DNA from: Fragilariopsis cylindrus CCMP1102
Lineage: Eukaryota > Bacillariophyta > Bacillariophyceae > Bacillariales > Bacillariaceae
Assembly: GCA_900095095.1 (NCBI GenBank)
Contig: FMBT01000334.1
Span: forward strand, 1 to 64,000
DNA: 64,000 bases
Reading direction: 5' to 3'
Positions 9,557-20,495 of this stretch are shown one piece after another. The translations under genes were made by a program, and so were the position numbers. The notes below the pieces were generated by a model that ran no database searches, was not told where the DNA came from, and worked only from the letters and a program-made list of their open reading frames with translations. Within the stretch, counting starts at the first letter, position 1. Each line of letters opens with the position of its first letter.

Positions 9557-10800
9557 ATGTTAAAGTCCTCGTCAATATGGTGTGCAGTCAGTCTCTTAGT
9601 GGCACTACTCGCTGCTTTCATTCTCACCTTCCCTAATCCCGAGTTGGACTGGGACGACACGCATCTCCCCAACGCGCAACGATACATGCAAGAACTAGAA
9701 TTGACAACAACATCCACTACTAGTACAACAAAGGAATATCCCCTTCGTGGATTAGTCATTGCCATCACCGGTTCCACGTCCGGAATTGGTTTGGAATTAA
9801 CACGTACATTATCCAATTTGGGGGCGACGGTATTAGCGATCGGAAGATCCTCCACCAAGCTCGAACGACTGTTTGGTGACAACCCAAATGTCGAACCGGT
9901 ATTGGCCGACTTGAACGATCTAGCATCCGTGTCTACTGCCTCTCAACACATACTCCAACGGTACCACCAGTTGGATGTGTTGGTCAACAATGCCGGCATA
10001 CATACCGGCTTTGCTGGAATGTGGACACAAACGAAAACCAAGCAAGGGTATGAACCGACGTTTGGAGTTAATTACTTATCTCATTTCTTGTTGACGGAAC
10101 AACTGCTGCCATTGATGATACGAACATCGAAGAAGCCAAAGGTTGTACAGATATCCTCTAGTTTTCATCGTGCGGTGGATGGATCTGATTTGGGGTGGGG
10201 GTGGTTGGTGTTGATGGTGATGGTGGTGATACTGATACCGCACAAAAATCACCACCGATTGCGAGTGTACCGGGTGGTTCCCACGGATTCCTCCTATTCA
10301 AAAGTCAACGACAATATGCGAACAGCAAACTGGCACAAATATACCACGCACGCTCATTACAAAAACGGTATCATGCTGCGGGAGTAACTGCCGTGAGTAT
10401 CTGTCCAGCATGGGTTGGAACACAAATTGGATCGAAGGAAGGAACGTGGATGCATACTCTTTTCAAAATGGCGGTGTTTCCCGCGGATGGGTTTGGTTTA
10501 AGTTCCATACTGCATGCGATTTTTGACGACAATGACCACTCCGAAAATCAGGATGATTTTTATGTGAACGCCAATATACCGGGTACCGAACGCATGGAAA
10601 CCTTTTTAAACCAGTCTTGGATGTATTCTTTGGTGCCAATCCGGGACCTATCGGTCTCTCTATTTGCTGGGTTTCTTCTTATTGCCGAACGTTTCTTCCC
10701 CTTTTATGGCACTGTAAAGTCTTCCCACCCGAGCTATAACGAACGTCACCAAAATGAGTTATACGAATGGAGTCGTGACGCAGTATCCGAATGGCTTTAG
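9557..10800 (+). CDS. Membrane-anchored SDR with a frame break at a G-rich run
   Basis: N-terminal hydrophobic anchor (residues 8-26), then ITGSTSGIGLELTR (cofactor motif), LVNNAGIH and VVQISSSFHRAVDGSDL (catalytic Ser) in one frame from 9557. YANSKLAQ (catalytic Tyr/Lys), CPAWVGTQIG and a C-terminal hydrophobic segment to the stop at 10800 lie in another frame. The switch falls between 10189 and about 10320 and is most simply placed at the G-rich run 10192-10201, where one missing base would restore a single frame. Alternatives are a short intron or true inactivation. The Ser-to-Tyr spacing would be longer than usual without an intron, so a spliced model deserves weight. Family: retinol dehydrogenase/WWOX-like SDR, probably in a membrane facing the cytosol or ER; substrate unknown. 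Confidence 0.7.
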
Positions 10801-11340
10801 TAGTGTCTGATAGTAAGAGTATCTTCTGATACCAAACACTTATCGTACCAACCTTTATTAGTCCATTTGCTGCGTATTTTAAATAGTAGCACTGGGTTGT
10901 GCTCCATTTTAGAAGGATTTTACTCCTTTTTTTTTCATCCAAAGAATAGTTACCATTTTGATCGTACAAGACGGGAAATCGTTTGTGCATTTTAAAACGA
11001 ATGAACACATAGTAACAAAATACCCAATCCCTGTGTCCTAACTCATGTCACTAACCTTTCTCGCTATTATAGTTAGACAGCCCTATATCAATAACAAGTT
11101 TATATTGCCTGAGTGTACCTCTTGAATGGAGCAACGTAACAATTATATCTGAGCGTAATGTTATTTTATTGTTTAGCTTGGCCACCATTTCCTCCTTGAA
11201 TGTTCTGTATCACTCTAATAGTTTATCATATCTATATCATTTTCATTCACTCCCATATCTATGGCCCTTTTATCAGAAGGTTCTCTTCCAAGTTTGATTT
11301 GAATAGTGACACTCTACTATGTCCATCTTACTTTTCACAT
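10801..11340. other. Intergenic spacer
   Basis: No gene seen. It ends where a degenerate dispersed repeat begins. Confidence 0.5.
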
Positions 11341-12171
11341 GTGGTGGAAAAGAATTGGGACTCTCCTTAAACACTTCCCTGAAGTATTGACACAAGCGAC
11401 ACAAGCACCGTATCCATGTCAGATGCATGTAACAAATGTTCATGGCTTTATATAAAATAGCTGGAACTGTCCTGAAACCAAGTTATTGCTTCTTTTTCAA
11501 GAGTTGGCCAACACTTTCCTTAACCTAAAACCCTGAACTTGCTCTATTATTCGAGGGTGGAACAAGATGAGATAGCTTGATCTTTTATCTTACCCAGCAA
11601 AGCCACAATAAAGTAAATCCCAGTTGTTCCTTTTCCAATTTAGTCCAACCCCCCCCCCCCCCCCTGAAGGTCAAAGAGAAACCCCTCACTGCCCTTCAAA
11701 GGTAACACATAGTTCACCACTGCACAAGTCACAAACACCATCCATTCATGGCCTGTCTCAGCTGACTCACTCAACCTCATTCTATCTCCTCTGCCATTTT
11801 GACTATCACGTTGGAAAAACTGAATAGACAGCGCTTCGTTGTTAGGTTTCCAAGTTGCACCAGTCCTATTCTAGTAGCCTGCTATAAATCTCTAGAACCA
11901 CAAAGAACCACACTTGTCATTTGCTAATCTTTCATATCTTTGCTTGGATTCCAGCAATGATAAGTTAGTAACATTGGCCTGAGGCAACAAAGCTTGTACC
12001 TGATTCATATACACATATCTCATTTTTCTTATAAGTAGGGTTGTTGTTTCCTTTCCTTCTAGATTACAAACAAATAGTAGTAATAGCAACCTCATAACCA
12101 CAATGATTTCTGATGGGATTAAAGCCTTTGTGTCCAAAGGGTCCCTCGCATTCCCATTGACTCAAAAACTT
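11341..12171 (+). repeat. Degenerate dispersed repeat, segment B (inverted copy at 16396-16990)
   Basis: Long blocks match the reverse complement of 16396-16990, for example the AGCTGACTCACTCAACCTCA block and the CATATACACATATCTCAT block. This copy has extra sequence around 11500-11690 including a C16 run. Translations in every frame are broken, although 60-100-codon fragments persist in both copies on both strands. It behaves like an old mobile-element remnant; I cannot name the family. Confidence 0.75.
11649..11664 (+). repeat. Poly-C tract, 16 bp
   Basis: Uninterrupted run of 16 C inside the part of the dispersed repeat that is absent from the inverted copy. Confidence 0.9.
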
Positions 12172-12191
12172 GTTCAAAAAAGTTATATATC

Positions 12192-12480
12192 ATGCCACCC
12201 AAAAAGAAGGGCAAGCAACAGGGTGTTGGTGTGGTGCTCATTGCAGCATTCTATTGAAGTACTTGCATCCGATTGAAAGATCAATCAAGTCATACCTATA
12301 AATGGTCGTGAAAATAACCAACAACTATATGATTGTGTGTTGTGAGTAGAGAAACAAGGAATATAATAAAAAGAAAACAGAAGGTATGTATTGTTGTAAA
12401 GCATGCTTCATTTGGTTGTCATTTGATCTATTTGCTGAACAACATATATGCAAAAGTTAAGGTTGAGGGTGAACCTGATG
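12192..12480 (+). repeat. Degenerate dispersed repeat, segment A (inverted copy at 16990-17272)
   Basis: Starts ATGCCACCCAAAAAGAAG and matches the reverse complement of 16990-17272, including the block KVCIVVKHASFG in translation. In the other copy segment A is followed directly by segment B; here B precedes A. An open frame continues past 12480 (to 12638) with PDGYFDQTVTDLPLF, probably more of the same element, followed in another frame by an acidic/Pro-rich piece. The MPPKKK start recalls the basic N-terminus of a DNA-binding protein. Family unknown. Confidence 0.7.
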
Positions 12481-12783
12481 GCTACTTTGATCAAACAGTA
12501 ACAGACTTGCCTCTCTTTACAAATGCACCAGTTATTTCACCTGATGATCTGTGCAAACCAATCAACACGTCTCTTCTTGACATGGGTGGATCAGGTTCAA
12601 GAGCTGAAGATATTGCTTTGCTCGAAGTCAAGGATTAGATGTTGATGATGATAACAAACCTGCACCAGAGAACGCTCCAGCAGAAGGTGTAGCTATTGAT
12701 ACAACTAGTAATCTACATGGACAAACCTGGGGTTGGGGTGGTACTTGTCATCAAAAACTGCACATCATACACATGAAAGTGAC

Positions 12784-12960
12784 AGATCTGCTGCTGCTTT
12801 TTTATTGCCCCCCATCTGCCACTCACAATAGCTAGGTGCAGCACTTATTACTTACTACCGTACAATAGTTAATAAGTATCTATCTGTGTATCTATCTGTT
12901 CTAATCTGTTCGCAAAAAATCCAGGGGAAAGGCAAATCTAAGTATTTTGCTCAATTTTTA
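12784..12960 (+). repeat. Dispersed repeat, segment C (second copy at 26353-26545)
   Basis: Begins with the block GATCTGCTGCTGCTTTTTT, then CCCCCCATCT, AATAGCTAG, GCAGCACTTAT and GTTCGCAAAAAAT. The same blocks in the same order and orientation occur at 26353-26545. Both copies lie a few hundred bases upstream of a plus-strand gene encoding a MYND finger. Confidence 0.8.
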
Positions 12961-13182
12961 TTTTCGCGCAATTCTTTTCGATGCATGAATGGCTGTGAGG
13001 ATTGAGGATCGAAGCTTGAAAAAAGATGGGAGGAAGACGAAGGAAGAGATGTTCACAATCCAACAGTATTCCTTCATGCATCGGGCAGCAAGGTAATTAA
13101 AAGACTCAAACCAATCCCAGCCACCAAGAACGCACAACGAGAGATCACATACCGACAGGGGAGTAACAAGGGCAACGCAACG

Positions 13183-14673
13183 ATGGAAAACATCGACAAC
13201 AACGATAACGATGGAGGTGAACAAGAAGCACAAGCCGAACAACAAATCACACATCATCACCAACGTCAGCGTCAGCGTAAACAAGAACGTCAAAGAAAGT
13301 TCAAAAAAGTGAATACAATCCTTGAAAAACATGGTAAATTTCCAGTGCAGAATAGAAATTCGATAGATGAATTGGTGGATAATTTCCTGGAACAAGTTGG
13401 GAATTCTATTCATGATCTATTGTGTAATAATGATGCAGATGCTGATAATTATCGTGGTTTAGATAGTGATCGAGATACAGAAGCTGAAGTTGAAACTGCT
13501 ATACGTTTTTTCCCTGAAGTCCTTTCAAGAAGAGAAGATCGTTTTGATGAGTACCCTATTCAACTACTAACTTGTTTATATGGTGCCGAAGATTATCGTT
13601 GTAATTTAAAGGCCGTATCGTTTATTCCAATCGTAGCTCGGTTAGCAGTAGAATTCAGCATGTTTGAAGAAAACGAAAGAGGAGGATTATTGGTTGTGGA
13701 ACATGAATATAATAATAATATTTTACAGAGACTAATATCAAGTTGCCATGACATTCCTGATATTGAACATAATGAACTCGTTGATGATAAATACCTACAA
13801 GTCTTGATACATTTGAGAAAATTGGGTCTCTTTAAAAAGGAAGACATTCAGAGGTATGAACTTTTGATCAGACTGTGTGGCCAAAAAAATTGTTTTGCAA
13901 AAAAACGCTTCCACTTTCTATCTCAGTTAGATCCTAATGCATTAATACGTACCGACTCTGATAGATATTTACCTCTTCATCTTGCTGCTTTCAATCCTAT
14001 GGCATCGATTCAAGTATTCGAGGGTGTATTCAAGGCTGGAATTTGTTTCTTTCCGAAGAAGAAAGGAATTAGTATGTTATTCCAGAAAAATCGTCGCGGT
14101 TCTATACCATTCGTTGGAGCTTGTGATAGATACGGCCGAAAATATGCTAGTAAGAGTAAAGGAAGAGATGCAGTAATTGAAGTTATTGAATCAACCCTGT
14201 CTAATTGTTCAGATAAACCAGACAGTTTTGTGGATGCATTTCTATCGGCAGCAATTGACGAAGACGTATCTTTAGATTGTGTATATTTCCTATTGAGGAG
14301 AGATCCAGATATGCTACAAAAACTCTTACAAGCAGAGGGACAACGTGTCCGTGTAAAATCAACTGGTAGATTAGGTCGATGTATTGGTGATATTGATATG
14401 TCATGTAGTATAGGTGATCCTTCCGATAATGGGAAATATCCAGTGTTATTGGATCGTACAACTAGTGCTGACGATGACGATGACAACAATAACTCGTTAT
14501 CTCAAGAAATTGCAAGAGATGAATTAGATTTTATTTGTAACAAATGTACTTCAGCTGTTGCGGATCATCGTTGTGGTCGATGTAAAAAAGTTTGGTACTG
14601 TGGACGAGAATGTCAAAGTAAGGATTGGAAGAAACACAGACGAAATTGCAATACCTCTGCTATATCTTCGTAA
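13183..14673 (+). CDS. Ankyrin-like protein with C-terminal MYND zinc finger
   Basis: 496 aa, no intron. A low-complexity head rich in Gln, Arg and Asp is followed by a helical region with ankyrin-like units (DRYLPLHLAAF, then VFEGVFKAGICFFPKKKG, then ACDRYGRKYA). The C-terminus (about 449-488) is a MYND finger: CNKCTSAVADHRCGRC, then WYCGRECQSKDWKKHRRNC, with all eight Cys/His ligands of the C-x2-C...C-x2-C...C-x3-C...H-x3-C pattern present. Such proteins usually mediate protein-protein contacts in signalling or transcription. The 'FPKKKG' ankyrin-like family is, to my knowledge, expanded in diatoms. The start at 13183 is the first ATG after an upstream stop. Confidence 0.8.
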   Translation: MENIDNNDNDGGEQEAQAEQQITHHHQRQRQRKQERQRKFKKVNTILEKHGKFPVQNRNSIDELVDNFLEQVGNSIHDLLCNNDADADNYRGLDSDRDTEAEVETAIRFFPEVLSRREDRFDEYPIQLLTCLYGAEDYRCNLKAVSFIPIVARLAVEFSMFEENERGGLLVVEHEYNNNILQRLISSCHDIPDIEHNELVDDKYLQVLIHLRKLGLFKKEDIQRYELLIRLCGQKNCFAKKRFHFLSQLDPNALIRTDSDRYLPLHLAAFNPMASIQVFEGVFKAGICFFPKKKGISMLFQKNRRGSIPFVGACDRYGRKYASKSKGRDAVIEVIESTLSNCSDKPDSFVDAFLSAAIDEDVSLDCVYFLLRRDPDMLQKLLQAEGQRVRVKSTGRLGRCIGDIDMSCSIGDPSDNGKYPVLLDRTTSADDDDDNNNSLSQEIARDELDFICNKCTSAVADHRCGRCKKVWYCGRECQSKDWKKHRRNCNTSAISS

Positions 14674-14839
14674 CTAGCTAGTATGGTAAAATATCAATAG
14701 CAGCAAGCAAGATAAATCTCAGCGTTTATTACTAACCATCCAACAATTAAAGATATATATAGCATATACGTCGAATGAATGTATTAGTCAGTGAGCGGAG
14801 ATCTGCATTATAGTGTAAATAGTGTCTCTGTTTCATTAT

Positions 14840-15940
14840 TTATTTTTTCTCTTTCTTCTCCAAAATTTGTAGTAGCATACGCAAACTTAAAATCATTCCA
14901 ATACCGGCTGCTGCACCCGATAAATGAGCAACGTGATTGACACCAACGATTCCACCGGAGGCAGCTGTTTTTACTTCGTTAAGAAACTGACCAAAAACAA
15001 ATTGTCCTAAGATACCAACCTCAATAATTTTCCTCCAGTCAAATACATCACGCCATGATGATAATCTTGATAGTATTGATACTGAAAACAGTCCAAATAC
15101 GGCCCCGGAGGCACCTAAACTTACAGTGTATTTAGGAAGCATTACTAATGAGGTTATGTTTGCAACTACACCACAAAATATATATGAAAATAGTAATCCA
15201 GTCGATCCGAGTTCATCTTCCACAGATTTACCAAAAAGTAACAGCAAAAAAAGATTTCCACTTAAATGTGCTTTATCACCATGACAAAATGTTGATGTGA
15301 TAAGTTGCCACCAATATGGATTCCGATGAACTAAATACATTGTTTTTCGAAAAATAGGTAAATGTAGGATATTGTCTCCAACAAAGGATAGAATACTGAT
15401 CATAATTAATGCATATACAGCAGTTGATTTTTGGTTGCTCATCATCATTCGCCGTCGTCGTAGCGACGACGATGATGGTTCGATAGAGGAATCGGATGAT
15501 GAAAATAGCAGTAGCTTTGAAGACGACAACAACGAATGCGATATTCGAGGATTATTCCGATGTATTCTTCCTCCCGAAGTCAGCGATGACGACCGTCTAG
15601 TAGTACTTGTATTCGTGGTTTTAAGAAAAGAATGATGTTGGTGTTGTTGTTTCCAATAATTTGCCATTGTCTTCATATCTTGACGTACAAAAGGACGATG
15701 ATGATGATGATAATGTATCAGTCCTCGTCCTCTCCTTCCTCGTCCTCCTCCCCCTGTATTAATGAAACCATCTACCGAGGTGATACTACTACTGACGGCT
15801 GATAATAATAATGCATATAAGATCATCATAGTGGTGAGAAAACTTAATATACTGGAAGACGACAACGAATTCGAAGCCAACGACATCATCGTTTTTCTTG
15901 ATGATGGCGTCGTCGTCGTTGATCTTAAATGCCGAAACAT
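14840..15940 (-). CDS. Rhomboid-family intramembrane serine protease, probably plastid-targeted
   Basis: 366 aa counted from ATG at 15940; a second candidate start (MMSLASNS) 17 codons later would put the signal peptide at the very N-terminus. Signal-peptide-like ILSFLTTMMILYALLLSAVS precedes SITSVDGF, a plausible Phe-centred plastid motif. After a Ser/Arg-rich transit region come six to seven hydrophobic segments: HLSGNLFLLLLFG, the catalytic VSLGASGAVFG (Ser about 278) and GVNHVAHLSGAAAG (His about 339), forming the Ser/His dyad of rhomboids. It resembles plant plastid rhomboids of the RBL10/11 type. It would cleave membrane protein substrates in the plane of a plastid envelope membrane. 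Substrates unknown. Confidence 0.83.
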   Translation of the reverse strand: MFRHLRSTTTTPSSRKTMMSLASNSLSSSSILSFLTTMMILYALLLSAVSSSITSVDGFINTGGGGRGRRGRGLIHYHHHHRPFVRQDMKTMANYWKQQHQHHSFLKTTNTSTTRRSSSLTSGGRIHRNNPRISHSLLSSSKLLLFSSSDSSIEPSSSSLRRRRMMMSNQKSTAVYALIMISILSFVGDNILHLPIFRKTMYLVHRNPYWWQLITSTFCHGDKAHLSGNLFLLLLFGKSVEDELGSTGLLFSYIFCGVVANITSLVMLPKYTVSLGASGAVFGLFSVSILSRLSSWRDVFDWRKIIEVGILGQFVFGQFLNEVKTAASGGIVGVNHVAHLSGAAAGIGMILSLRMLLQILEKKEKK

Positions 15941-16395
15941 GCCTGCCTGCCTGCCTGCCAACTGTATCACACAAGCTTCTTCTAGATTGATTTTAATTTA
16001 ACAATACGTAGTGCCACAAAAATGCTGCTGTTGTTGTTGTTGTCGAATGCATGTACTTCTTAGTATGTAGACTTCTTCATGAGTGGTTGTGTTGGATTGA
16101 TTGAGAAAATCAATGCTTTGATGGGATGTGTTGTTCGTTTCAGCAATTTTCAAATTTCATTGCGTGATTCTTCATTCATTCATTCGTGAGTCGAGTCCCG
16201 GATGAGTCGATCCGTATACCTCTGAATCTTCCAAAAGCTTGGAGTAGTAGTCAACCCTTTGGTAGTTGTGAGTCAGGATCAGCTACTTTAAGCTTACAAT
16301 ACATTTGACATATGAACCTTGATGGTTTTTAGAGCATAGCCACCACATCAGTGTGGCTTGGAACACAAGGAAAACAAGGTCTATTATTGACTCTG
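15941..16395. other. Intergenic spacer
   Basis: No gene is seen. GCCT repeats at the left edge overlap the rhomboid leader. The right edge passes into the inverted copy of the dispersed repeat. Confidence 0.5.
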
Positions 16396-17272
16396 TTGGC
16401 TCAATGGGAATGCAAGGACCTTTTGAACACACAAAAGGCTTTTATCCCACCAGAAATTATTGTGGTTATGAGGTTGCTATTAGTATTTGTTTGGCATCTA
16501 GAAGGAATGAAAACAACAACCCTACTTACAGGAAAAATGAGATATGTGTATATGCATCAGGTACAAGTTTCGTTGCCTCAGGCCAATGTTACTAGCAACT
16601 TATCATTGCTGGAATCCAAGCACAGATATGAAAGATTAGCGAATGACAAGTGTGGTTCTAGAATATTATAGCAGGTTACCAGACTAGGACTGGTGCAATT
16701 TGGAAACCTAACACAGCGCTATCTATTCAGTTTTTTCATTGAGATAGTCATAATGAAAGAGGAGATAGAATGAGGTTGAGTGAGTCAGCTGAGACAGGCC
16801 ATAAATGGATGGTGTTTGTGACTTGTGCGGTGGTGAACTATGCGTTATCTTTGAAGGCTTGAGAAAGAAGCAATAATCACTTGGTTTCAGGACAGATCCA
16901 GCTATTTTATATAGCCATGACCATTTGTTACATGCATCTGACATGGATACGGTGCTTGTGTCAATACTTCAGGGGAGAGAGCCCCAATTATTTTCCACAA
17001 CCTTAACTTTTGCATATATATTGTTTGACAGCAAAAAGATCAAATGATCACCAAATGAAGCATGCTTTACAACAATACATACCTTGGGATTTCTTTTTAT
17101 ATTCCTTGTTTCTCTACTCATAACAACACAGTCATGTAGTTGTTGGTTATTTTCACAACCATTTATAGGTATGACTATCTTTTGTTTAGGATGCAAGTAC
17201 TTCAATAGAATGCTGCAATGAGCACCCCACTAAGACCCTGTTGTTTGCGCTTCTTTTTGGGTGGCATGATAT
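16396..17272 (-). repeat. Degenerate dispersed repeat, segments A+B fused (inverted relative to 11341-12480)
   Basis: Read on the minus strand, segment A (17272-16990, starting ATGCCACCCAAAAAGAAG) runs directly into segment B (16990-16396). The other locus carries the segments in the order B then A, 20 bp apart. The A/B junction here lacks the sequence that follows A at the first locus, so an internal deletion in this copy is likely. Frames of up to 106 codons persist but on both strands, so the coding strand is uncertain. Confidence 0.75.
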
Positions 17273-17370
17273 TTAATTTTTTACAAGTGCCCTTTCCTCC
17301 CTGTCTACATGCAATGCATGTAGGGTTGTTGATGATGACACGGTTCCAAGAAGTAGGTTTCTTCGTTATT

Positions 17371-17400
17371 TGATTTGATTTGATTTGATTTGATTTGATT
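17371..17400 (+). repeat. Microsatellite (TGATT)6
   Basis: Six perfect TGATT units. Confidence 0.95.
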
Positions 17401-17544
17401 CATGGTGAATGCATATAATATATACCAGCAAGTGTGTGGAGATATTAATGGTGATGTCAAGGGTGCACGTTTCATACATCAGCCAGCTAGATGAGTGGCC
17501 ATTTTTTACCTAGATTGATATGATCATTGGCATGGAGGGAGGGA

Positions 17545-17560
17545 GGGGGGGGGGGGGGGG
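17545..17560 (+). repeat. Poly-G tract, 16 bp
   Basis: Sixteen G preceded by GGGAGGGAGGGA, about 110 bp beyond the 3' end of the histidine phosphatase gene. Confidence 0.9.
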
Positions 17561-17667
17561 TATGGAAGGTAGTTAGAAATACTCTATTATTACTACTACA
17601 ATTTTGGGGTTGAATGTTGGTGTTGTTATTATCTAATGTTATATATAATATGACATGGAGATGATGT

Positions 17668-18990
17668 CTAAAGTAATGATCGTAATGTAGCAGTTTCTAA
17701 ATGTGGTATTGATCGATGTTGTGATGGATCAATAATTTTACTGAAGGCAGTTTGTAATATTTGTAATACATCCCCATGAGCAACACAAATAATCCAACAA
17801 TATCCGCCATGCTGCTGCTGATTTTCGTTTTCGTTTTCGATTTCCTTGCTATTGTCATCCCAATGGACTACTACTAGATTTTCGACAGAATTTTGATCAT
17901 TCTTATCCCAATCAATTACACAACGTGTAGAACGATCTATTACACTCCATACTGATTCCACATTATTTTTTGTATGATATGGATCGATTGCATCATCTTT
18001 CCATACATCATGGTAATGTATATCATTACCACAATCCCAATCACCAAAACCACGTTCACGTAAACGTATATCAATTGTTATACCACTGGATGTTGATGTT
18101 GAATTATTATTTTCGTCGTCATTATTGGGTACAAGTAATGGAATCCGTGGACGATGACAATCTTCTTCTCTTTCATTATTAATGTTACTGGTATTGTCGT
18201 TATATAACTGTATAGTATCAGCTACAATTTGTGCAGTTTCCTTTGCACGTAATAAATCTGAAGAAATAATAACAATACCGGTCGGTGACTGTGATTGTGA
18301 CGATATATCGTCGTCTGATGTTTCTGTTGATGTTGTTGTTGGTTGTTGTGTAGCACTAAGATATGCATCAATAAGTGTCTTACCAGCTTCTTTTGCTTGT
18401 TTTTTACCAACATCAGATAAACCATAATTTGTACATGCAATATTTGGATTAGATGCAATTACTCCTGCAACATTGGCTAATGATTCTCCATGTCGTAATG
18501 CAAAAAAATGATTCTTCAGAAGTTGCAGTTGTTGTTGTTGTCCTCGTCCATTATTATTCGCATCTTTGTTTGTTGTTGTTGTTAGATCTAAATCAACTGG
18601 TAGTAGTAGATGATTGCGAAAAGATGATGATGATGATGAAGTGGAGGAGGAAGAATTATTATCAGATGATGGTGATGAATCCGAAGATGATAATCTTAAA
18701 CTGGATGAGAATGATGATGATGATGATGATGATGATGATAATACTAGTTTTTGTTGGTGTTGATGTTGCCGTATTATCATAAAGGACGAGACAACTCTAC
18801 TTGTACTTGTACTAGTCGGTCTCTGCAAGAAGGAGGTGACATCAATCATGATGCTGATTATGAAAATACCAATAGGACTACGTAATGATAGTATCGTGTT
18901 CGTCCTTCTCCTTCCCCAGAATATCGAAACTCGTCGTCGTCGTCGTCGTCGTCGTACTGCCAATGGCGATAATAATGGTTGGCCCATCAT
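17668..18990 (-). CDS. Histidine phosphatase superfamily protein (phosphoglycerate-mutase-like)
   Basis: 440 aa from ATG at 18990. After an Arg-rich head and a Ser-rich run (about residues 80-125), the catalytic core begins FFALRHGESLANV (phospho-accepting His about 167 in RHGE). It continues with NYGLSDVGKKQAKEAG, IISSDLLRAKETAQ (second Arg), LRERGFGDWD (catalytic Glu region) and CVAHGDVLQIL (second His). All core residues of branch-1 histidine phosphatases are present, so it should be active. The substrate is not predictable: this branch includes broad-specificity phosphatases, fructose-2,6-bisphosphatase-like and TIGAR-like enzymes. The N-terminus could be a transit sequence but lacks a clear plastid Phe motif. 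A poly-Asn/Asp insert lies at about residues 265-300. Confidence 0.8.
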   Translation of the reverse strand: MMGQPLLSPLAVRRRRRRRRVSIFWGRRRTNTILSLRSPIGIFIISIMIDVTSFLQRPTSTSTSRVVSSFMIIRQHQHQQKLVLSSSSSSSSSFSSSLRLSSSDSSPSSDNNSSSSTSSSSSSFRNHLLLPVDLDLTTTTNKDANNNGRGQQQQLQLLKNHFFALRHGESLANVAGVIASNPNIACTNYGLSDVGKKQAKEAGKTLIDAYLSATQQPTTTSTETSDDDISSQSQSPTGIVIISSDLLRAKETAQIVADTIQLYNDNTSNINNEREEDCHRPRIPLLVPNNDDENNNSTSTSSGITIDIRLRERGFGDWDCGNDIHYHDVWKDDAIDPYHTKNNVESVWSVIDRSTRCVIDWDKNDQNSVENLVVVHWDDNSKEIENENENQQQHGGYCWIICVAHGDVLQILQTAFSKIIDPSQHRSIPHLETATLRSLL

Positions 18991-19503
18991 AGTGTATTTT
19001 GCCTATTGTCGCCGTCGTCGTTGGTGGTACAGTACAGTAGGTAGGAGATTTGCGTTTTAAAGATTGATGTAGTCCGTAATCGATGTGGATCATGTGTCGA
19101 CTTTCGACAAAAAAAATGGACAAACATATAAGACAGATAAAATATCTTGTTCGACTAGTTTGATTAAAACATTGTTTAAGCTACTACTAACTTACGGGAA
19201 AGTAAAGACTGAATTTTTATTGGATGTAAAAAATATCTCGTGCGCTTCCATTGCTTTTTTTGAAACATGTCAAAAACAATCATATATTATTTTTAAAAAT
19301 CGTTATGACGAAGACGTCGAAGAGAAAACAAAGCACGTCACATGAATTGAACATCAAGCAGAGGAGACAAACTAGTACTGTAACGGTACTGATAACCCAA
19401 ACGTTATTATCTTACTGTACCGATCTAACCAACAATACAAAACACTACAATACAGAAGGAATCAATCATTTTTACAAACAACTTGATAATATCAAAATAG
19501 AAT

Positions 19504-20495
19504 ATGGATAATACAATGGGAAGTCGTTGCCCCATATCATGGTCATTGTTCCTTGGAACAGCAGCATACGTAATCAGTATGAAAAGAAAACAACTTCAAT
19601 TGTTATCGTCGTCATCGTCATCGAAGTCAAAGTCAGAAACAACAACAACAACAGCAGCAGCAGCATCATCATCCTCATTACCTGTAAGATGTGATGTTGT
19701 TTTTGTTTTAGGTGCACCTGGAACAGGAAAGGGTACACAATGTCAACTTTTACAGGAACGTTTATTGAGTAAAGATAATAAACAATTATGGACACATTTA
19801 TCAGCAGGTGATTTATTACGTGAGGAACGTAAATCGGGTGGTAGTGAATTAGGTGAGTTAATTAATTCAAAAATTAGTGCTGGTGAATTAGTACCATCGT
19901 CCATTACTGTCAAATTATTAGAGAATGCTATCATCAAAAGTAATAAAGAAACACAGTGCCGCAAATTTTTAATTGATGGTTTCCCAAGAGGACATGAAAA
20001 TATGCAAGCATGGGAATCCACAATGACACATCATACAATTAAATTTGTATTAAATTTTGAATGTCCGGAAGAGGTATTGTAAGTACATGATAAGCAAATA
20101 CCAGCAAAATTAAAAACAATTCATCGTCATGATGGTCGTGGAACGTTTCTGACACAATTATTTTGCTTCTTTATTAATTCTATTTGTTTTGTTTTGAATC
20201 GAATCGAATACCTAAAAACTGCATAATTCACTTTTGCTTTGTGCAAAAACAAAACAAAAACAAAAACAAAACGAACCAATAAAAAAACAGAGTTGGACGT
20301 TTATTAGAACGTGGTAAAGATTCTGGTAGAGTAGATGATAATATGGAAGTGATTCGGAAACGATTTAAAACACATCAAGAAAATACTGTACCAATTTTAA
20401 CCTATTTTGGGAAACAAAATATTCCATTACATACCATTGATTCTGCGAAAATGGTAGAACATGTGTATAAGAGTGTGGAACCATTATTTCTTTAA
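19504..20495 (+). CDS. Adenylate/UMP-CMP kinase, two exons
   Basis: Nucleoside monophosphate kinase. Exon 1 is 19504-20078 and exon 2 is 20291-20495; the 212-bp intron starts GTAAGT and ends ACAG. The splice restores CPEEVLVGRLLERG, which aligns with the CPEEVMLERLLKRG of UMP-CMP kinases. Product 259 aa. The P-loop GAPGTGKGT is at about residues 70-78. HLSAGDLLREE, FLIDGFPR and the SGRVDDN lid follow; the short lid fits the UMP-CMP/AK1-type class rather than long-lid adenylate kinases. The N-terminus holds a short hydrophobic piece (SWSLFLGTAAYVIS) and then Ser/Thr/Ala runs, suggesting organelle import or a membrane anchor (inference). Confidence 0.9.
20079..20290 (+). other. Spliceosomal intron of the nucleotide kinase gene
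   Basis: Donor GTAAGTAC; acceptor after a run of A ending CAG. The split codon TT|A is restored as Leu. It contains AAAACAAAACAAAAACAAAAAC-like A/C-rich sequence near its 3' end rather than a strong pyrimidine tract. Confidence 0.85.

Noticed and set aside
9377-16210. Short inverted similarity between 9377-9405 and 16182-16210 (GTCCCGGATGAGT)
   Set aside because: Only about 25 bp with gaps and no extension on either side; may be chance.
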